Positions 33,523 to 43,307 are shown, numbered from the stretch's first letter. The stretch is 61,207 nt of DNA from CAIYYO01 sp049299895 (GCA_049299895.1 JBAQYF010000007.1:1-61207); one strand, 5' to 3'. Notes: a model not told the origin generated them from the sequence alone. A program made the numbers and translations.

Positions 33523-34245
33523 ATGAAAGAACTCACCTTTGGGAACAAGTCCGTAACGCCAGACGTGCGCAGGCTAAGCGACATAAAAGACGTGGTCTAC
33601 GACAAGGAATTCCTGGAACTCTCAAAAGACTCCGATCTGTATTACATGTACCGAGACCTTGCCCTGAGCAAAAAAGACAGGGACGCAATGCAGAAGGAAG
33701 ACTTGCGATACGACATCACGATAATACCCCCCGGCATGCTGGGCGTAGAATACACAAAGACCCTGGGGCACTATCACCCGATCGTTCCAGGTACCGAACT
33801 GTCGTATACCGAGATATACGAGATACTGGAAGGAGAGGCTCATTACCTGCTCCAGAAGGAAGAGAACGGAAAAATAACAGACGCCGTCCTCGTAAAAGCG
33901 GGTAAGGGGGACAAGATAATAATGCCTCCGAATTACGGACACGTTACGATAAATCCGGGAAGAAAAGAGCTGAAGATGTCCAATCTCGTGAGCGGGAAAT
34001 TCTCCTCAGTCTACCAGCCTTACAAAGACAAACACGGAGGGGCGTATTACGAGCTGCAGGGCGGATTCGTCGGAAATGAGAATTACGGGAAGCTTCCTCC
34101 CCTGCGCGTAGTCGCTGCAAAGAATATCCTGGAACTGGGCCTGAAAAAATCCGAAGAGATATACTCTCTTGTCAGAAAAGACCTAAAGAAACTGGGCTTT
34201 TTGAACCGGCCCCAGGACTACGACTGGCTAACGGGCCTTTACTAA
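33523..34245 (+). CDS. pgiA: cupin-type phosphoglucose isomerase
   Basis: Interconverts glucose 6-phosphate and fructose 6-phosphate; the archaeal cupin enzyme is unrelated to the common bacterial one. Metal ligands expected in the first cupin motif are visible at His83, His85 and Glu92 (LGHYHPIVPGTELSYTE), and a later His140 (PPNYGHVTINPG) supplies the fourth. 240 residues, longer than the about 190 of the well-known Pyrococcus and Methanosarcina enzymes because of an insertion between the motifs and a C-terminal extension. The stop overlaps the convergent amzA gene by 18 bases. Confidence 0.88.
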   Translation: MKELTFGNKSVTPDVRRLSDIKDVVYDKEFLELSKDSDLYYMYRDLALSKKDRDAMQKEDLRYDITIIPPGMLGVEYTKTLGHYHPIVPGTELSYTEIYEILEGEAHYLLQKEENGKITDAVLVKAGKGDKIIMPPNYGHVTINPGRKELKMSNLVSGKFSSVYQPYKDKHGGAYYELQGGFVGNENYGKLPPLRVVAAKNILELGLKKSEEIYSLVRKDLKKLGFLNRPQDYDWLTGLY

Positions 34246-34713
34246 TCTTGCGCATGCCCCGCTGCAGGAATCGCAGAGCCTGACAGGCTTCATCCGGACG
34301 TCTTCCAGGCAGTTGGAAAAACGCATGAAACAGCGGTTCTCGCAGTGCGAAAGCCCTATGATATGGCCCACTTCATGCAAGGCTTCTTTTTGTATGAGAT
34401 CCTCTGATTTAAGCCGGTACGCTGAAAGGACCGCTCCGTAATTTTTTGCCGCATAGCCGAAAACAAAACTTGTATTCTTTGTGTAGATGTCTTTATCCAC
34501 GATCCACAGTGCGTTTTCCGCCTGCTTCATTCTGCTCATATACTCCAGGAGAGACGCCGCATCATACTGTTTTCTCTGCGCGCTGTATGCGGGGGGGATC
34601 ACTTCCAGCACCTCGTTCCTGAAGCAGCGCAAAGAGTAGACTTCTTCCAGCTCTTTGCATATGCCTCTGACATATTTTTCGCAGCTTTTCGCGTAGAATA
34701 CCTGGATTGTCAT
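34228..34713 (-). CDS. amzA: archaemetzincin, zinc metalloprotease
   Basis: 161 residues. Catalytic zinc motif HEVGHIIGLSH at His113, Glu114, His117 and His123, immediately followed by the second, structural zinc site with Cys124, Cys128, Cys147 and Cys150 (HCENRCFM...RLCDSC), the family pattern HExxHxxGxxHC-x3-C-M-x17-C-x2-C. Function in archaea is uncertain beyond being an aminopeptidase-like metzincin. An extra C-terminal CSGAC follows. Its 3' end lies within the pgi gene. Start fits a short AT-rich leader. Confidence 0.93.
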   Translation of the reverse strand: MTIQVFYAKSCEKYVRGICKELEEVYSLRCFRNEVLEVIPPAYSAQRKQYDAASLLEYMSRMKQAENALWIVDKDIYTKNTSFVFGYAAKNYGAVLSAYRLKSEDLIQKEALHEVGHIIGLSHCENRCFMRFSNCLEDVRMKPVRLCDSCSGACARLVKAR

Positions 34714-34787
34714 AGTCTAAAAAAACACTCTAGTTAATTCTTTATGAAACAATTCCATAAATAACCTAACTCCAGAAGAAAAAAGAA

Positions 34788-35624
34788 ATGAAAACACCGG
34801 ACCTTAGGCCGACCACGGTGCCCCTATCCATATCCTATGCTAACAGGATCCTGGGAATGGATTTTTCAAGGGACGAGGCAAAGAAGTTCCTGGAAAAGAT
34901 GAGACACGGAGCGGACCTGGACGCAAAGGACACAGACAGGATAAACGTAATAGTCGCATCCTACCGCACCGACATACTGCACCAGATGGACCTCGTGGAA
35001 GACATAGCCATCGCCTACGGATACGCAAACTTCGCGCCCCGGATGCCAAGGATAGCAACAATCGGCGCAAAAGACCCCCTTGAGACCTACTCGGACACCT
35101 GCAGGGAGCTTATGCTGGGCTTATCATTCCAGGAAGTGATGACCCTCATTATGACCAACAGAAAAGACCTCTTCACGCGCATGGACTGCCCCGAGGAACC
35201 GGTCGCAGAGGCGGAAAACCCCGTTTCATCGGAGCACTCCATAGCAAGGACCTGGCTTATGCCCTCCCTCTTATCTGTTCTGGAGAAGAACAAAAACAGG
35301 GAATATCCCCAGAGAGTATTCGAGATAGGCGACTGCATACTCGCAGACGGCGGAGAGCGGCGGAAGATAGCAGGCGTGATCGCCCACTCGAAAGTGAATT
35401 ATTCAGAGATCAAAGCAGTAGTCTGCGGCCTGCTCGAAAGCCTCGGCGCAAAACCGGAGGTAACGGCGCTCTTGCATCCGAGTTACATCCCCGGAAGATG
35501 CGCTTCATGCGCCTCAGGATTCTTTGGGGAAATCAGCCCGAAAGTCTTGGAAGGGTTCGGGCTGGAAGTTCCCGTTGCGGGTTTTGAACTGGATATCAGG
35601 CTCATGGCCGGCAAGCCGATTTAA
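34788..35624 (+). CDS. pheT: phenylalanyl-tRNA synthetase beta subunit, C-terminal half only
   Basis: 278 residues that match only the second half of an archaeal PheT, whose usual length is about 550. Present: the B5 domain (STVPLSISYANRILGMDF-like start with DEAKKFLEKM, and YRTDILHQMDLVEDIAIAYGY) and the catalytic-like core (about 95-278, with ITR/SFQEVMTLIM, RVFEIGD, HPSYIPGRCA, FGEISPKVLEGFGL). The N-terminal half, with the B3/B4 editing domain, is absent: upstream lies amzA on the opposite strand, and the 74-base gap contains its own TATA-like TCCATAAATAACC. So this is not a frameshift but a genuine half gene, a split pheT or a reduced enzyme. pheS is intact at 22352. Confidence 0.88.
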   Translation: MKTPDLRPTTVPLSISYANRILGMDFSRDEAKKFLEKMRHGADLDAKDTDRINVIVASYRTDILHQMDLVEDIAIAYGYANFAPRMPRIATIGAKDPLETYSDTCRELMLGLSFQEVMTLIMTNRKDLFTRMDCPEEPVAEAENPVSSEHSIARTWLMPSLLSVLEKNKNREYPQRVFEIGDCILADGGERRKIAGVIAHSKVNYSEIKAVVCGLLESLGAKPEVTALLHPSYIPGRCASCASGFFGEISPKVLEGFGLEVPVAGFELDIRLMAGKPI

Positions 35625-35639
35625 TTAATCTAAACTGAA

Positions 35640-36722
35640 ATGGAATCAGGGGAAAAATACAAGCTGAAAAAGCTCCTAAATGAGTTGAAGAACAAGCAGG
35701 GCAGGCATACGGAGCTCGTATCAGTGTACATCCCGAAAGGCTACAGCATGATAAACGTCTTAAACCAGCTTGGAGAAGAAGCGGGCACTGCGTCCAACAT
35801 AAAATCCAAGACCACCATGAAGAACGTTACGGGCGCCCTGGAAAAGACCATACAGCACCTGCGGCTCTTCAAGCAGACGCCGCCCAACGGGCTTGCGGTA
35901 TTCTGCGGGAACGTCTCTGAACGCGAAGGAGTGCAGGACCTAAAAGTGTGGTCTGTCGAACCATCCGAGCCGGTAACTGTAAGGCTGTACCGATGCGACA
36001 AGGAATTCATAACCGGGCCCCTGGAAGAACTGATAATGCCCAAAGACATATACGGCCTCATCGCAATAGACAACCGCGATTCAACAATAGCCGTGCTCAA
36101 GGGCGACCGGTATAACGTAATAACCAAACTTGCGAGCGGCTACCACGGAAAACACAGGGCGGGCGGGCAATCCCACAGCAGGTTCGAGCGGATCATAAAA
36201 AACCAGTCGCATGACTTCAAAGTGCGAACCGGAGAAGCTGCAACAAGCGTTTTTCTTCCGGTCGTAAAAGACCTTCGGGGAATAATCATCGGAGGACCCG
36301 CGGGAACAAAGGACGATTTTCCGGAATTCCTGCACCACGAACTACGCAAAAAAGTGATAGCTATCAAAGACATCACCTACACGGACGAATCAGGTATAAG
36401 GGAACTAATCGACAAGTCAAAAGACGTGTTATCCGAGGTACAGCTCGTACGCCAGAAGGTCTACATGCAGAGATTCATGAAGGAACTAGTCAACGACGGG
36501 GCATTTGCATACGGGAACGACGTAGACGCCGCAGTTTCCGCCGGAGCCGCAGAAACATTGCTCCTGTCGGAGAAACTGGATGAAAAAGTGATCGATAACC
36601 TCTATGAATCCGCCAAAGGAGTGGGGGCGAATGTAGAGATAATCTCGGATGACTTCGAGGAAGGGGTCCAGCTATGGTCCACGTTCGGCGGCAAAGCAGC
36701 CATATTGAGGTATAAAATATAA
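35640..36722 (+). CDS. prf1: peptide chain release factor aRF1
   Basis: Recognises all three stop codons and triggers peptide release. NIKS motif at 53-56 (ASNIKSKTT) and the YxCxxxF motif (YRCDKEF, 117-123) form the codon-reading domain; GGQ at 175-177 (HRAGGQSHSRF) is the catalytic loop that enters the peptidyl-transferase centre; the C-terminal domain (about 270-360) contacts the class II partner ABCE1. At 360 residues it is shorter than the usual about 410, lacking part of the C-terminal minidomain. It begins 15 bases after the half pheT and is probably co-transcribed with it. Confidence 0.95.
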   Translation: MESGEKYKLKKLLNELKNKQGRHTELVSVYIPKGYSMINVLNQLGEEAGTASNIKSKTTMKNVTGALEKTIQHLRLFKQTPPNGLAVFCGNVSEREGVQDLKVWSVEPSEPVTVRLYRCDKEFITGPLEELIMPKDIYGLIAIDNRDSTIAVLKGDRYNVITKLASGYHGKHRAGGQSHSRFERIIKNQSHDFKVRTGEAATSVFLPVVKDLRGIIIGGPAGTKDDFPEFLHHELRKKVIAIKDITYTDESGIRELIDKSKDVLSEVQLVRQKVYMQRFMKELVNDGAFAYGNDVDAAVSAGAAETLLLSEKLDEKVIDNLYESAKGVGANVEIISDDFEEGVQLWSTFGGKAAILRYKI

Positions 36723-36733
36723 AATTTAGAATT

Positions 36734-36750
36734 AATACCCTTTATATAAA
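36734..36750 (+). promoter_or_regulatory. promoter of surface-protein gene with ATACCCTTTAT motif
   Basis: AATACCCTTTATATAAA combines the shared motif (also at 38564-38575 and 50090-50100) with a TATA-like TTTATATAAA (36741-36750), 37 bases before the next ATG. The spacing suits an archaeal promoter with a short leader. Confidence 0.5.
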
Positions 36751-36786
36751 CTAATATATACAATACATAATACCAGTAATCTACCC

Positions 36787-38352
36787 ATGAAAATGTTCCG
36801 GACAAAACTGCAATATTTGGTCTTATTATCCGTACTGGTCCAGGCGGTATGCGCCGAGGACTGCGCCGTGAACCTGCAGGACACGCAAAAAGGGGTGCAC
36901 GCCGTAATGGAAAACTGCAAGAACGTTGGTACTTTCTCTCTAGGAGGATTCTACAATGGCGAATGGGAAAAACTCACATATTTCTATCCCCAGCCTTGGG
37001 CCGGAACATTCATCACGATAAAGGTCGGAGACCTCTATTATACCAATTCCATCGATCCGAAAGACGGGATAAGGATGGACCAATACCTCAAAGAGTCCCC
37101 TACTGTGCAGGGCAACAAGATGATGGTGCGCTGGAAGCTCCCGGAGGGGATAGCAGTTGAGGAATCGCTCGAAACAATAGAAAACTCAACCCTCGTACAC
37201 CTGAAGATAAAGAACGAAAACCCCACCCAGACATATAATGTCGGCGCAAGACTGCACCTGGACACGATGCTCGGAGACAACGACGGAGCGCCCATCTATG
37301 TCCCCGGGGACGGCCTGAAGGTGACTGAAAAGGAATACGCGGGTAAAGACCTCACATTCAAATACTGGAAAGCATACAACAGGCAGGATGCGCCAAACGT
37401 AGTCTCAACGGGAATACTATACGGCAAACTCACCTACCCAGACAAGATGGTGATAGCCAACTGGAAGCAGAGCAAGCAGACCATATGGGACTACCCGGTA
37501 GACGAGTCCAAATCAGTGCTCGGAGACTCGGCAGTGCTCCTGTACTTCAACCCCACATCCCTTGCCAGCGGCGAAACAAAAGAGATAATAACCGGATACG
37601 GAAGCGGCGACCCCGTAATGACCAAGCTATCGGAGATAACCGAGATAATACTAAACAACATCACAGGACAATACTGCATGGGCGAATACGTCATAATAAA
37701 AGTAGACACCGGCTCAAGGATGGACTTTGAAGGATCCCTGGCCCTCGAAGTAAGAGACAAAAAAGGAGAAACCGTCTACAGCAAAACGCTGCCCGCACTT
37801 ACCATGAAGGCGGAATCAGTGAAGAGTAGCGAATTCACCTATACGATACCCGACAACGTCACATTCGAAGAATACACGGTAGACGCAAAGCTATACAACC
37901 CAGAAGGCACGGTGCTGGACGAAAAACAGATCAAATTCACGGTAGACGCCAACAGATGCGGCATAACCTCCAAAGTTGTCCCCCAGGGGCCGAACTGGCT
38001 CCTCATAGGCCTCATGCTGATAATAATACTAGTTATAATAGTATTCATAGCCTCCCGCAGGAAAGGAGAAATAGTCGTCACCAAGATAAAGGAAGGACCA
38101 AAGGTGATAATATCCGTCTACAACAACAGCGACCACGACATAACGAAAGGAGTGATCGAGGACCGCATAATCGACGGCGCGGAAGTGGACATACACACCC
38201 TCAATGTACGGCGCAGAGGCACGAAACTGTCCCTCGACATAGGGACCCTGAAGCCAGGCCAGAAGGTCTCAATGGAATACATGATCAAGCATGTGAACGT
38301 GGTTCCGAAAGCCCTTTTCAGATGGGAAGAAGGTGAGAAACTATCCCAGTAA
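36787..38352 (+). CDS. secreted/membrane-anchored surface protein, unknown
   Basis: 521 residues. A signal peptide (hydrophobic 8-22, cut near VCA-ED) leads into a long beta-rich external part with several N-x-T/S sites; a membrane segment at about 398-416 (LLIGLMLIIILVIIVFI) is followed by a cytoplasmic tail of about 100 residues that still looks beta-rich (KVIISVYNNSDHDITKGVIEDRI, a domain resembling an Ig-like C-terminal fold of DUF11 type). It is a type I membrane protein. It is upstream of the S-layer-like gene and shares a promoter motif with it, so it may belong to the cell envelope. I do not recognise a family. Confidence 0.75.
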   Translation: MKMFRTKLQYLVLLSVLVQAVCAEDCAVNLQDTQKGVHAVMENCKNVGTFSLGGFYNGEWEKLTYFYPQPWAGTFITIKVGDLYYTNSIDPKDGIRMDQYLKESPTVQGNKMMVRWKLPEGIAVEESLETIENSTLVHLKIKNENPTQTYNVGARLHLDTMLGDNDGAPIYVPGDGLKVTEKEYAGKDLTFKYWKAYNRQDAPNVVSTGILYGKLTYPDKMVIANWKQSKQTIWDYPVDESKSVLGDSAVLLYFNPTSLASGETKEIITGYGSGDPVMTKLSEITEIILNNITGQYCMGEYVIIKVDTGSRMDFEGSLALEVRDKKGETVYSKTLPALTMKAESVKSSEFTYTIPDNVTFEEYTVDAKLYNPEGTVLDEKQIKFTVDANRCGITSKVVPQGPNWLLIGLMLIIILVIIVFIASRRKGEIVVTKIKEGPKVIISVYNNSDHDITKGVIEDRIIDGAEVDIHTLNVRRRGTKLSLDIGTLKPGQKVSMEYMIKHVNVVPKALFRWEEGEKLSQ

Positions 38353-38460
38353 AAAAGGGAAAGCTTTTTAAACAAGTTTGTATATATAGATAAGTCCAAT
38401 ATGTTATCCAAGTCGGTCCTTTAGGGTTGACATATGCAAAAATCCTTCCAAAGGAACATT

Positions 38461-38503
38461 AGCAGGCTATACTCCAGGACAACAGGTATTTATATAGCCT
38501 GCT
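38461..38503 (+). terminator. strong hairpin followed by T run, possible transcript end
   Basis: AGCAGGCTATA (38461-38471) and TATAGCCTGCT (38493-38503) form a perfect 11-pair stem with a 21-base loop, followed by TTTAAAATT. It lies 109 bases after the upstream surface-protein stop and 221 before the S-layer gene. Part of the 371-base gap 38353-38723, which also has TATA-like tgtatatatag near 38381. It may end the upstream transcript or control the S-layer mRNA. Confidence 0.45.
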
Positions 38504-38533
38504 TTTAAAATTAATAACAGATAGTTTATTTTT

Positions 38534-38573
38534 AAAGGGTATAGAGTAATATATAACCTAACCAATACCCTTT
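38534..38573. repeat. inverted repeat around a TATA-like spacer upstream of S-layer gene
   Basis: AAAGGGTAT (38534-38542) pairs with ATACCCTTT (38565-38573) around a 22-base spacer that contains TAATATATAACC, an archaeal TATA-like element. The right arm is the ATACCCTTTAT motif shared with two other gaps. The layout, a TATA box flanked by an inverted repeat, looks like an operator site for a dimeric regulator. The S-layer ATG is 150 bases downstream, so the mRNA would have a long leader. Confidence 0.45.
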
Positions 38574-38723
38574 ATTTCAAAAAAGAGAAAAAAATAAAAC
38601 GAGGTGTTTGGTTCCCAAAACGAAAATTTAAAAATGGCAACGGGTAGGTTTTTTAACGGATATCTAAATAAAATAGGTAAAAATAAAAAAAGTAAAACCG
38701 TAAACAACGGAGGACTTCTAAAA

Positions 38724-41690
38724 ATGAATACAACAAAATTGTTAACACTAGGGCTCATAATACTCGGGCTCTTCGGACTAAGCGGTATGACTACAGCAAC
38801 AGTCACTATCGCTGATGGCAACGATGGCGTAAATTTTGCCGGTGAAGCGCTAACCGCGACCTGGACCGGCAGCTCGCTTAACACCTATGTATGGGTAACA
38901 AGCGACGCCAGCAACTTGAGCAACGTAAGCGCTTACTGCATCGGTACTCCCTCTGCAGGACTGAAGCTTTCATATGTGAGCAGCTATGTGCTGAACACGT
39001 CAATCAACTGTACCGGCGCAGGTACTTACTTTATCTATGTAAACAATACAAACAACGAAACTTCACCTGAGGCAAGTGCAAGCAATGAAAACACCTACTT
39101 CGGACTGAATACCTTCAACGTAACAGTATCACCCGACTACAACACATTCGGAGTTTTAGCAGGCGACAACGTAACTGTAACAATAGCAACTGCAGGACCG
39201 CTCCCCGGATCAACAAGAGTCGGTGCAACCTTTACAGTAGCAACCACTGAAACCGGTGCAACACCCGTAAAAGTATCAGCCGACTCAGCCAGCGGAAACG
39301 TCACCTATATAATACCCGTGACCTCAACTGCAGCAGTGAGCAACGTAACAGTCTCCAACGGAGCAGCTCAGGGAACAGGCAAATACGCAGTAAGAACCTT
39401 TAACATAAAGGCGTACGACAGGACAATATCCACAAACGAATCCGACAAAGTAGTTCTGGAAGCCCTTGACGCCACCGGGAACGCAGCCAACTATTCCTCG
39501 GCAAAAGGAGACCTGACATTCGCACTAGTAATATCCGGACTAGCAGACAACGTATGGAACGGCGGATCACAAACCCTGAACGTAGTATTCCCATCGGGAG
39601 CGAATACGAGCGTTATATCAACCAAGCTCGCAACAGGAACTACGACAGGAACAGCGACGATAACAGCAACATGCGCAAACCTCACACTGTCCGATGCAGC
39701 AAACTATTTAGTTATCGGAACAGGACAGAACGTGACGATAACCTCAACAAAGCTGAATGCAACTGTAACGACAACATTCAACGTCGACCAGAACGTCACC
39801 ATCAATGGATGGATAAACAATGACACTGCAACAGTAAACATAAACATAACCAACGGAACCGCAGTAGTGAAGAACATAACAGGAATAACCCCTGCAGCAG
39901 GCGGCGCATGGACGACAACCTGGGACACAGCACTAACCACACTAGTTAACGTAGGGAACTACACAATACTAGCCTGGAAGAACGGTTCAGTGAACAACAG
40001 TGAGAATGCGACAGCAACAATAACGCTGACCGATGCGATAGCAGTAACCTCAACGACCAGCACTTACAACGGAACAAACCTGACAGATGCTGTATACGCA
40101 GACGGCACATTGACAATAAACGGCACCTCATCCAGAGTAACTGGAAAGCCCGTGCTAGTTAATGTCACCAACGCAGCAGGATACACAAGCATAAGCACGC
40201 CCTCTGTTACGAACGGAACATTCGGCACAACATGGACCGCAACAGTGACCGCTGCAGGAACCTACACAGTAACTGTAACAGACGGTCTTGTTATCGCATC
40301 CAAAACAATAACCGTGCTGAACAACCTGACTGCAGCAATACCTGCGAACGGACCGGTAGCTTCAACAGTAGCTTTGAAAGGAACCTCGACAAGAATTGAT
40401 GCAACGAATGTATCCATAAACGTTACCGACGCTTCATCAATAAAGGTCCTGACAAACGCCCAGGCAACGATTACCTCAAGAAACTGGACCTACAACTGGG
40501 CCACCTACATGAACGGTAACACAAGCCAGGCAGCGCTAGTCGCAGGAGTTTACACAGTGACCGTATACGATGGAATAACGACAACCAGCGGGACAATAAC
40601 CCTTGATACCGGCTCTATAAACGGAGTAACAGCAGCCCCCGCAAGCATATTCCTGGATGACACAGTGAATATTACAGGAACAAGCACATTCCCCATAGGA
40701 ACAAACGTGTTCGTGAATGTGACAAACTGCGCAGGAGTGACAATAAACTCGACCACAGCGTCAGTATTAGCCGATCAGACATTCCTAGTACAGTGGGTTC
40801 CCTCGACTGCTTGGGCAAATATCGTAACAAACACAGCTATCAGAGCAGGCGTACCAGCAACTCTATGTGTAGCAGCAAACATAAGCACAAAGACCGGATC
40901 AACGAACTTTACAATAAAGGATGATCTGGCGCTGACTACCGCAACATCTGCTGTAACAGGAGACTTGGTCATACTGACAGGAACCTCAAGCAGGACGAAT
41001 ACAACAGGAATAACCATAACCGTAAGCTTGGCTAACTATGCAGTAACCCAGAATGCACAAGTATCCGGAGGAGTGTTCACAAACAACACCTATTATGCAA
41101 CAACGACCGGTCTAATAGGAGGAGCAGCATTACCCGCAGGAACCTACACCATTAACGCAACAGACGGAGTAGTTTCTGTAATAAAGAACATAACAATAGT
41201 GGCAGACGGTGTGATAACGATAACCACACCAGTGCAGTTCCAGAACATTAGCATCGGCGACAACTACAATATAATAGGAACAAGCAACAGAGCTAACGGA
41301 ACCGGAGTCAACATAACGATTGCCGGCCAGAACAATACAAAGACTAACGCGACGGTCAACACCCTCGGAGCATTCAACGCTACCTGGAACACAACCGGCT
41401 ACGTATCTGGTTACTATTATATAACCGCACAAGCAGTTGTGAATGGAGCACTTGCAGAAAGCACGACAGTAGCTGCGTTCCTGACGAGCCAGACAACGAC
41501 GACAACGACCACGACAACAACAACCTCGACTAGCATAAATGGAACAACCACAACGTCAACAACTCTCGGAACCATACCAGAGCACCCGACAATCACGCAA
41601 GTAATAAATGCGATTAACCTATGGGCTGCTGATGAGATGACCCTAGATGAATTGTTGATTTGGATACAGAGGTGGGCCTCATCTGCGTAA
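38724..41690 (+). CDS. large S-layer-like surface protein
   Basis: 988 residues from the ATG at 38724, chosen because a GGAGG ribosome site lies 10 bases before it and the signal peptide (LLTLGLIILGLFGLSG) starts at once; an upstream in-frame ATG would add 40 residues with no signal features. The secreted part is Thr/Asn/Ala/Val-rich with dozens of N-x-S/T sites, and the second half has about five tandem Ig-like repeats of 80-95 residues each opening with GTS(S/T/N)R-like GTSSRVTGKPV, GTSTRIDATNV, GTSSRTNTTGI, GTSNRANGTGV. Near the end is a poly-Thr stalk (970 region), then a short C-terminal motif ITQVINAINLWAADEMTLDEL that ends in WIQRWAS. No C-terminal membrane segment. Probably the main envelope protein. 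Confidence 0.82.
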   Translation: MNTTKLLTLGLIILGLFGLSGMTTATVTIADGNDGVNFAGEALTATWTGSSLNTYVWVTSDASNLSNVSAYCIGTPSAGLKLSYVSSYVLNTSINCTGAGTYFIYVNNTNNETSPEASASNENTYFGLNTFNVTVSPDYNTFGVLAGDNVTVTIATAGPLPGSTRVGATFTVATTETGATPVKVSADSASGNVTYIIPVTSTAAVSNVTVSNGAAQGTGKYAVRTFNIKAYDRTISTNESDKVVLEALDATGNAANYSSAKGDLTFALVISGLADNVWNGGSQTLNVVFPSGANTSVISTKLATGTTTGTATITATCANLTLSDAANYLVIGTGQNVTITSTKLNATVTTTFNVDQNVTINGWINNDTATVNINITNGTAVVKNITGITPAAGGAWTTTWDTALTTLVNVGNYTILAWKNGSVNNSENATATITLTDAIAVTSTTSTYNGTNLTDAVYADGTLTINGTSSRVTGKPVLVNVTNAAGYTSISTPSVTNGTFGTTWTATVTAAGTYTVTVTDGLVIASKTITVLNNLTAAIPANGPVASTVALKGTSTRIDATNVSINVTDASSIKVLTNAQATITSRNWTYNWATYMNGNTSQAALVAGVYTVTVYDGITTTSGTITLDTGSINGVTAAPASIFLDDTVNITGTSTFPIGTNVFVNVTNCAGVTINSTTASVLADQTFLVQWVPSTAWANIVTNTAIRAGVPATLCVAANISTKTGSTNFTIKDDLALTTATSAVTGDLVILTGTSSRTNTTGITITVSLANYAVTQNAQVSGGVFTNNTYYATTTGLIGGAALPAGTYTINATDGVVSVIKNITIVADGVITITTPVQFQNISIGDNYNIIGTSNRANGTGVNITIAGQNNTKTNATVNTLGAFNATWNTTGYVSGYYYITAQAVVNGALAESTTVAAFLTSQTTTTTTTTTTTSTSINGTTTTSTTLGTIPEHPTITQVINAINLWAADEMTLDELLIWIQRWASSA

Positions 41691-41702
41691 GTATTAGTAA
41701 AA

Positions 41703-41740
41703 CTCTTAAGAGAAAAGACTTAAGAGATAATTATTTTTTT
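41703..41740 (+). terminator. hairpin plus T run after S-layer gene
   Basis: CTCTTAAG (41703-41710) pairs perfectly with CTTAAGAG (41719-41726) with an 8-base loop, followed by ATAATTATTTTTTTT. It begins 13 bases after the S-layer stop and looks like a transcript end. Confidence 0.55.
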
Positions 41741-41816
41741 TTATTCTAAAAATCAAAATAAAATTTAGGAATCCATAAAATATGAAAACGTATGATTCAA
41801 AAAAAGAGGTTAAAAA

Positions 41817-43307
41817 ATGGAATTAAAAAGCTTTAGCAATCTATTTGTAATTGGACTGGTTTTAATTATGATGCAGGGCGTTTTCGCCACTTCCGTCACA
41901 AGAAGTACGGATGTTTCGAGCGCCTCAGCAGGATCAACGATCACTGTGACTATAAATCTGGATGTTACTACAGATCTGATAGTCTATCAGCCTACAGAAT
42001 TCATAGCTGACGGATATACTGTCAGTGACATAGCTGGCGGTTTCGTCCACACTGAGAAACAAGATCCCCACCGAATTGAGTGGTTACAGTTTTCTCAAGA
42101 TGCTATATCTGATCAATCATACAGCTACAAGTTGCACATCCCTTCAAGTGCTTCAGGCACTCTATACTTTGATGGGACTGCGGTTTTGCAGAACTTGGGC
42201 AGTAACAGCACTAATGTTACTATCGGTGGTACATCTTCTATCCACATAGTAAGTGCGACTACGAGCACGACGACTACGACTCTGCCAGTTCCAGCGTATG
42301 CTGTAAGATCATTTTCTTCAACAACTGTCAGGCCCAGTGCAAGTTTCACTGTTCATGTGAATTTTGTCGTTAATCCTGACATGATGCCTACAGATGTTGG
42401 CATAATCGAAAATGTTCCCAATGGATGGACTATTTCCGATGTATCTGACAAAGGATTGATACTAGACGGAGATCAAATTACCTGGTTTTTCTCAACAACC
42501 GTGACTAACCTAACAAATCCGATAGAAAATGTTGACCTTACTTACACTGTAAAAGCCCCTAGCACGACAGGGACAGGAACTTTTTCAGGTACTGTTGATT
42601 ACGGAACGGGTACAGATGCAATATCCGGCAATAACCACGTTACAGTACAGAAAAAGAGCAACAACAACAATGATGAATTCATTGTAACTCTCCCGGCGCA
42701 AGCGTACGCAAACAGTGCAGTAGAAATCAAGGTTACAGACAGCGACTCCAAAAAAGCAGTAGCCAAAGCAGGCGTTGACATATACCTTGGAACAAGCAGC
42801 TCTGGAAAGAAGGTTGCATACGGCATAACCAATGCAAACGGAACATTCACGTTTACCCCCGCAGAAGCAGGAAAATACACCGTTTACGTTGATATGTCCG
42901 ATTATAAAGAAGCCAAGGAAACCCTAACCGTAAGCGCAGGAACTCCTACGACCACAACAACAGTTCCAGTGACCACAATACCCATAACGACCACGACAAA
43001 AGCCACAACGACAACCCAGGAGACAACAACAACCATAAAAGCGACGACAGCACCCACAACGACAGAGGTCCCTGTGACAACATTACCCTCTGAGACAACC
43101 ACAACCTTAGAGGACGTTACTGATACAACAGTACCCACAGGAGGAGACGGCGGATCCAACATGCTATTGATCGGCATAATAGTGATTATAATAATTGCCG
43201 CAGTAGTCTTCTTCATGATGAAGGGGAAGAAGGGTAAGCCCGCTGAGAACGGAAAAAAGGGAAAAGAAGAAAAGGCCTTCAAAGCCTCTGAAGAAAAGAA
43301 GGAGTAA
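41817..43307 (+). CDS. Thr-rich stalk surface protein with C-terminal membrane anchor
   Basis: 496 residues. Signal peptide (10-24, cut near VFA-TS), two related beta-domains (about 25-155 and 165-285) separated by a Thr-rich hinge TTSTTTTTLPVP; the pattern of these domains (RIEW... or QITWFF followed by YSYKLHIPSSASGTLYF or LTYTVKAPSTTGTGTF) is shared. A third domain (about 290-375) resembles a carboxypeptidase-regulatory fold (TPAEAGKYTVYV). Then a poly-Thr stalk with Val/Pro (about 380-440), a membrane segment (about 448-468, NMLLIGIIVIIIIAAVVFFMM) and a Lys-rich tail. A glycosylated surface protein displayed on a stalk. The first domain pair also occurs in the decayed gene at 43407. Confidence 0.8.
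   Translation: MELKSFSNLFVIGLVLIMMQGVFATSVTRSTDVSSASAGSTITVTINLDVTTDLIVYQPTEFIADGYTVSDIAGGFVHTEKQDPHRIEWLQFSQDAISDQSYSYKLHIPSSASGTLYFDGTAVLQNLGSNSTNVTIGGTSSIHIVSATTSTTTTTLPVPAYAVRSFSSTTVRPSASFTVHVNFVVNPDMMPTDVGIIENVPNGWTISDVSDKGLILDGDQITWFFSTTVTNLTNPIENVDLTYTVKAPSTTGTGTFSGTVDYGTGTDAISGNNHVTVQKKSNNNNDEFIVTLPAQAYANSAVEIKVTDSDSKKAVAKAGVDIYLGTSSSGKKVAYGITNANGTFTFTPAEAGKYTVYVDMSDYKEAKETLTVSAGTPTTTTTVPVTTIPITTTTKATTTTQETTTTIKATTAPTTTEVPVTTLPSETTTTLEDVTDTTVPTGGDGGSNMLLIGIIVIIIIAAVVFFMMKGKKGKPAENGKKGKEEKAFKASEEKKE

Noticed and set aside
34714..34800. Frameshift explaining the short PheT
   Set aside because: The upstream sequence is amzA on the opposite strand, with no PheT N-terminal half in any frame, so a simple frameshift cannot account for it.
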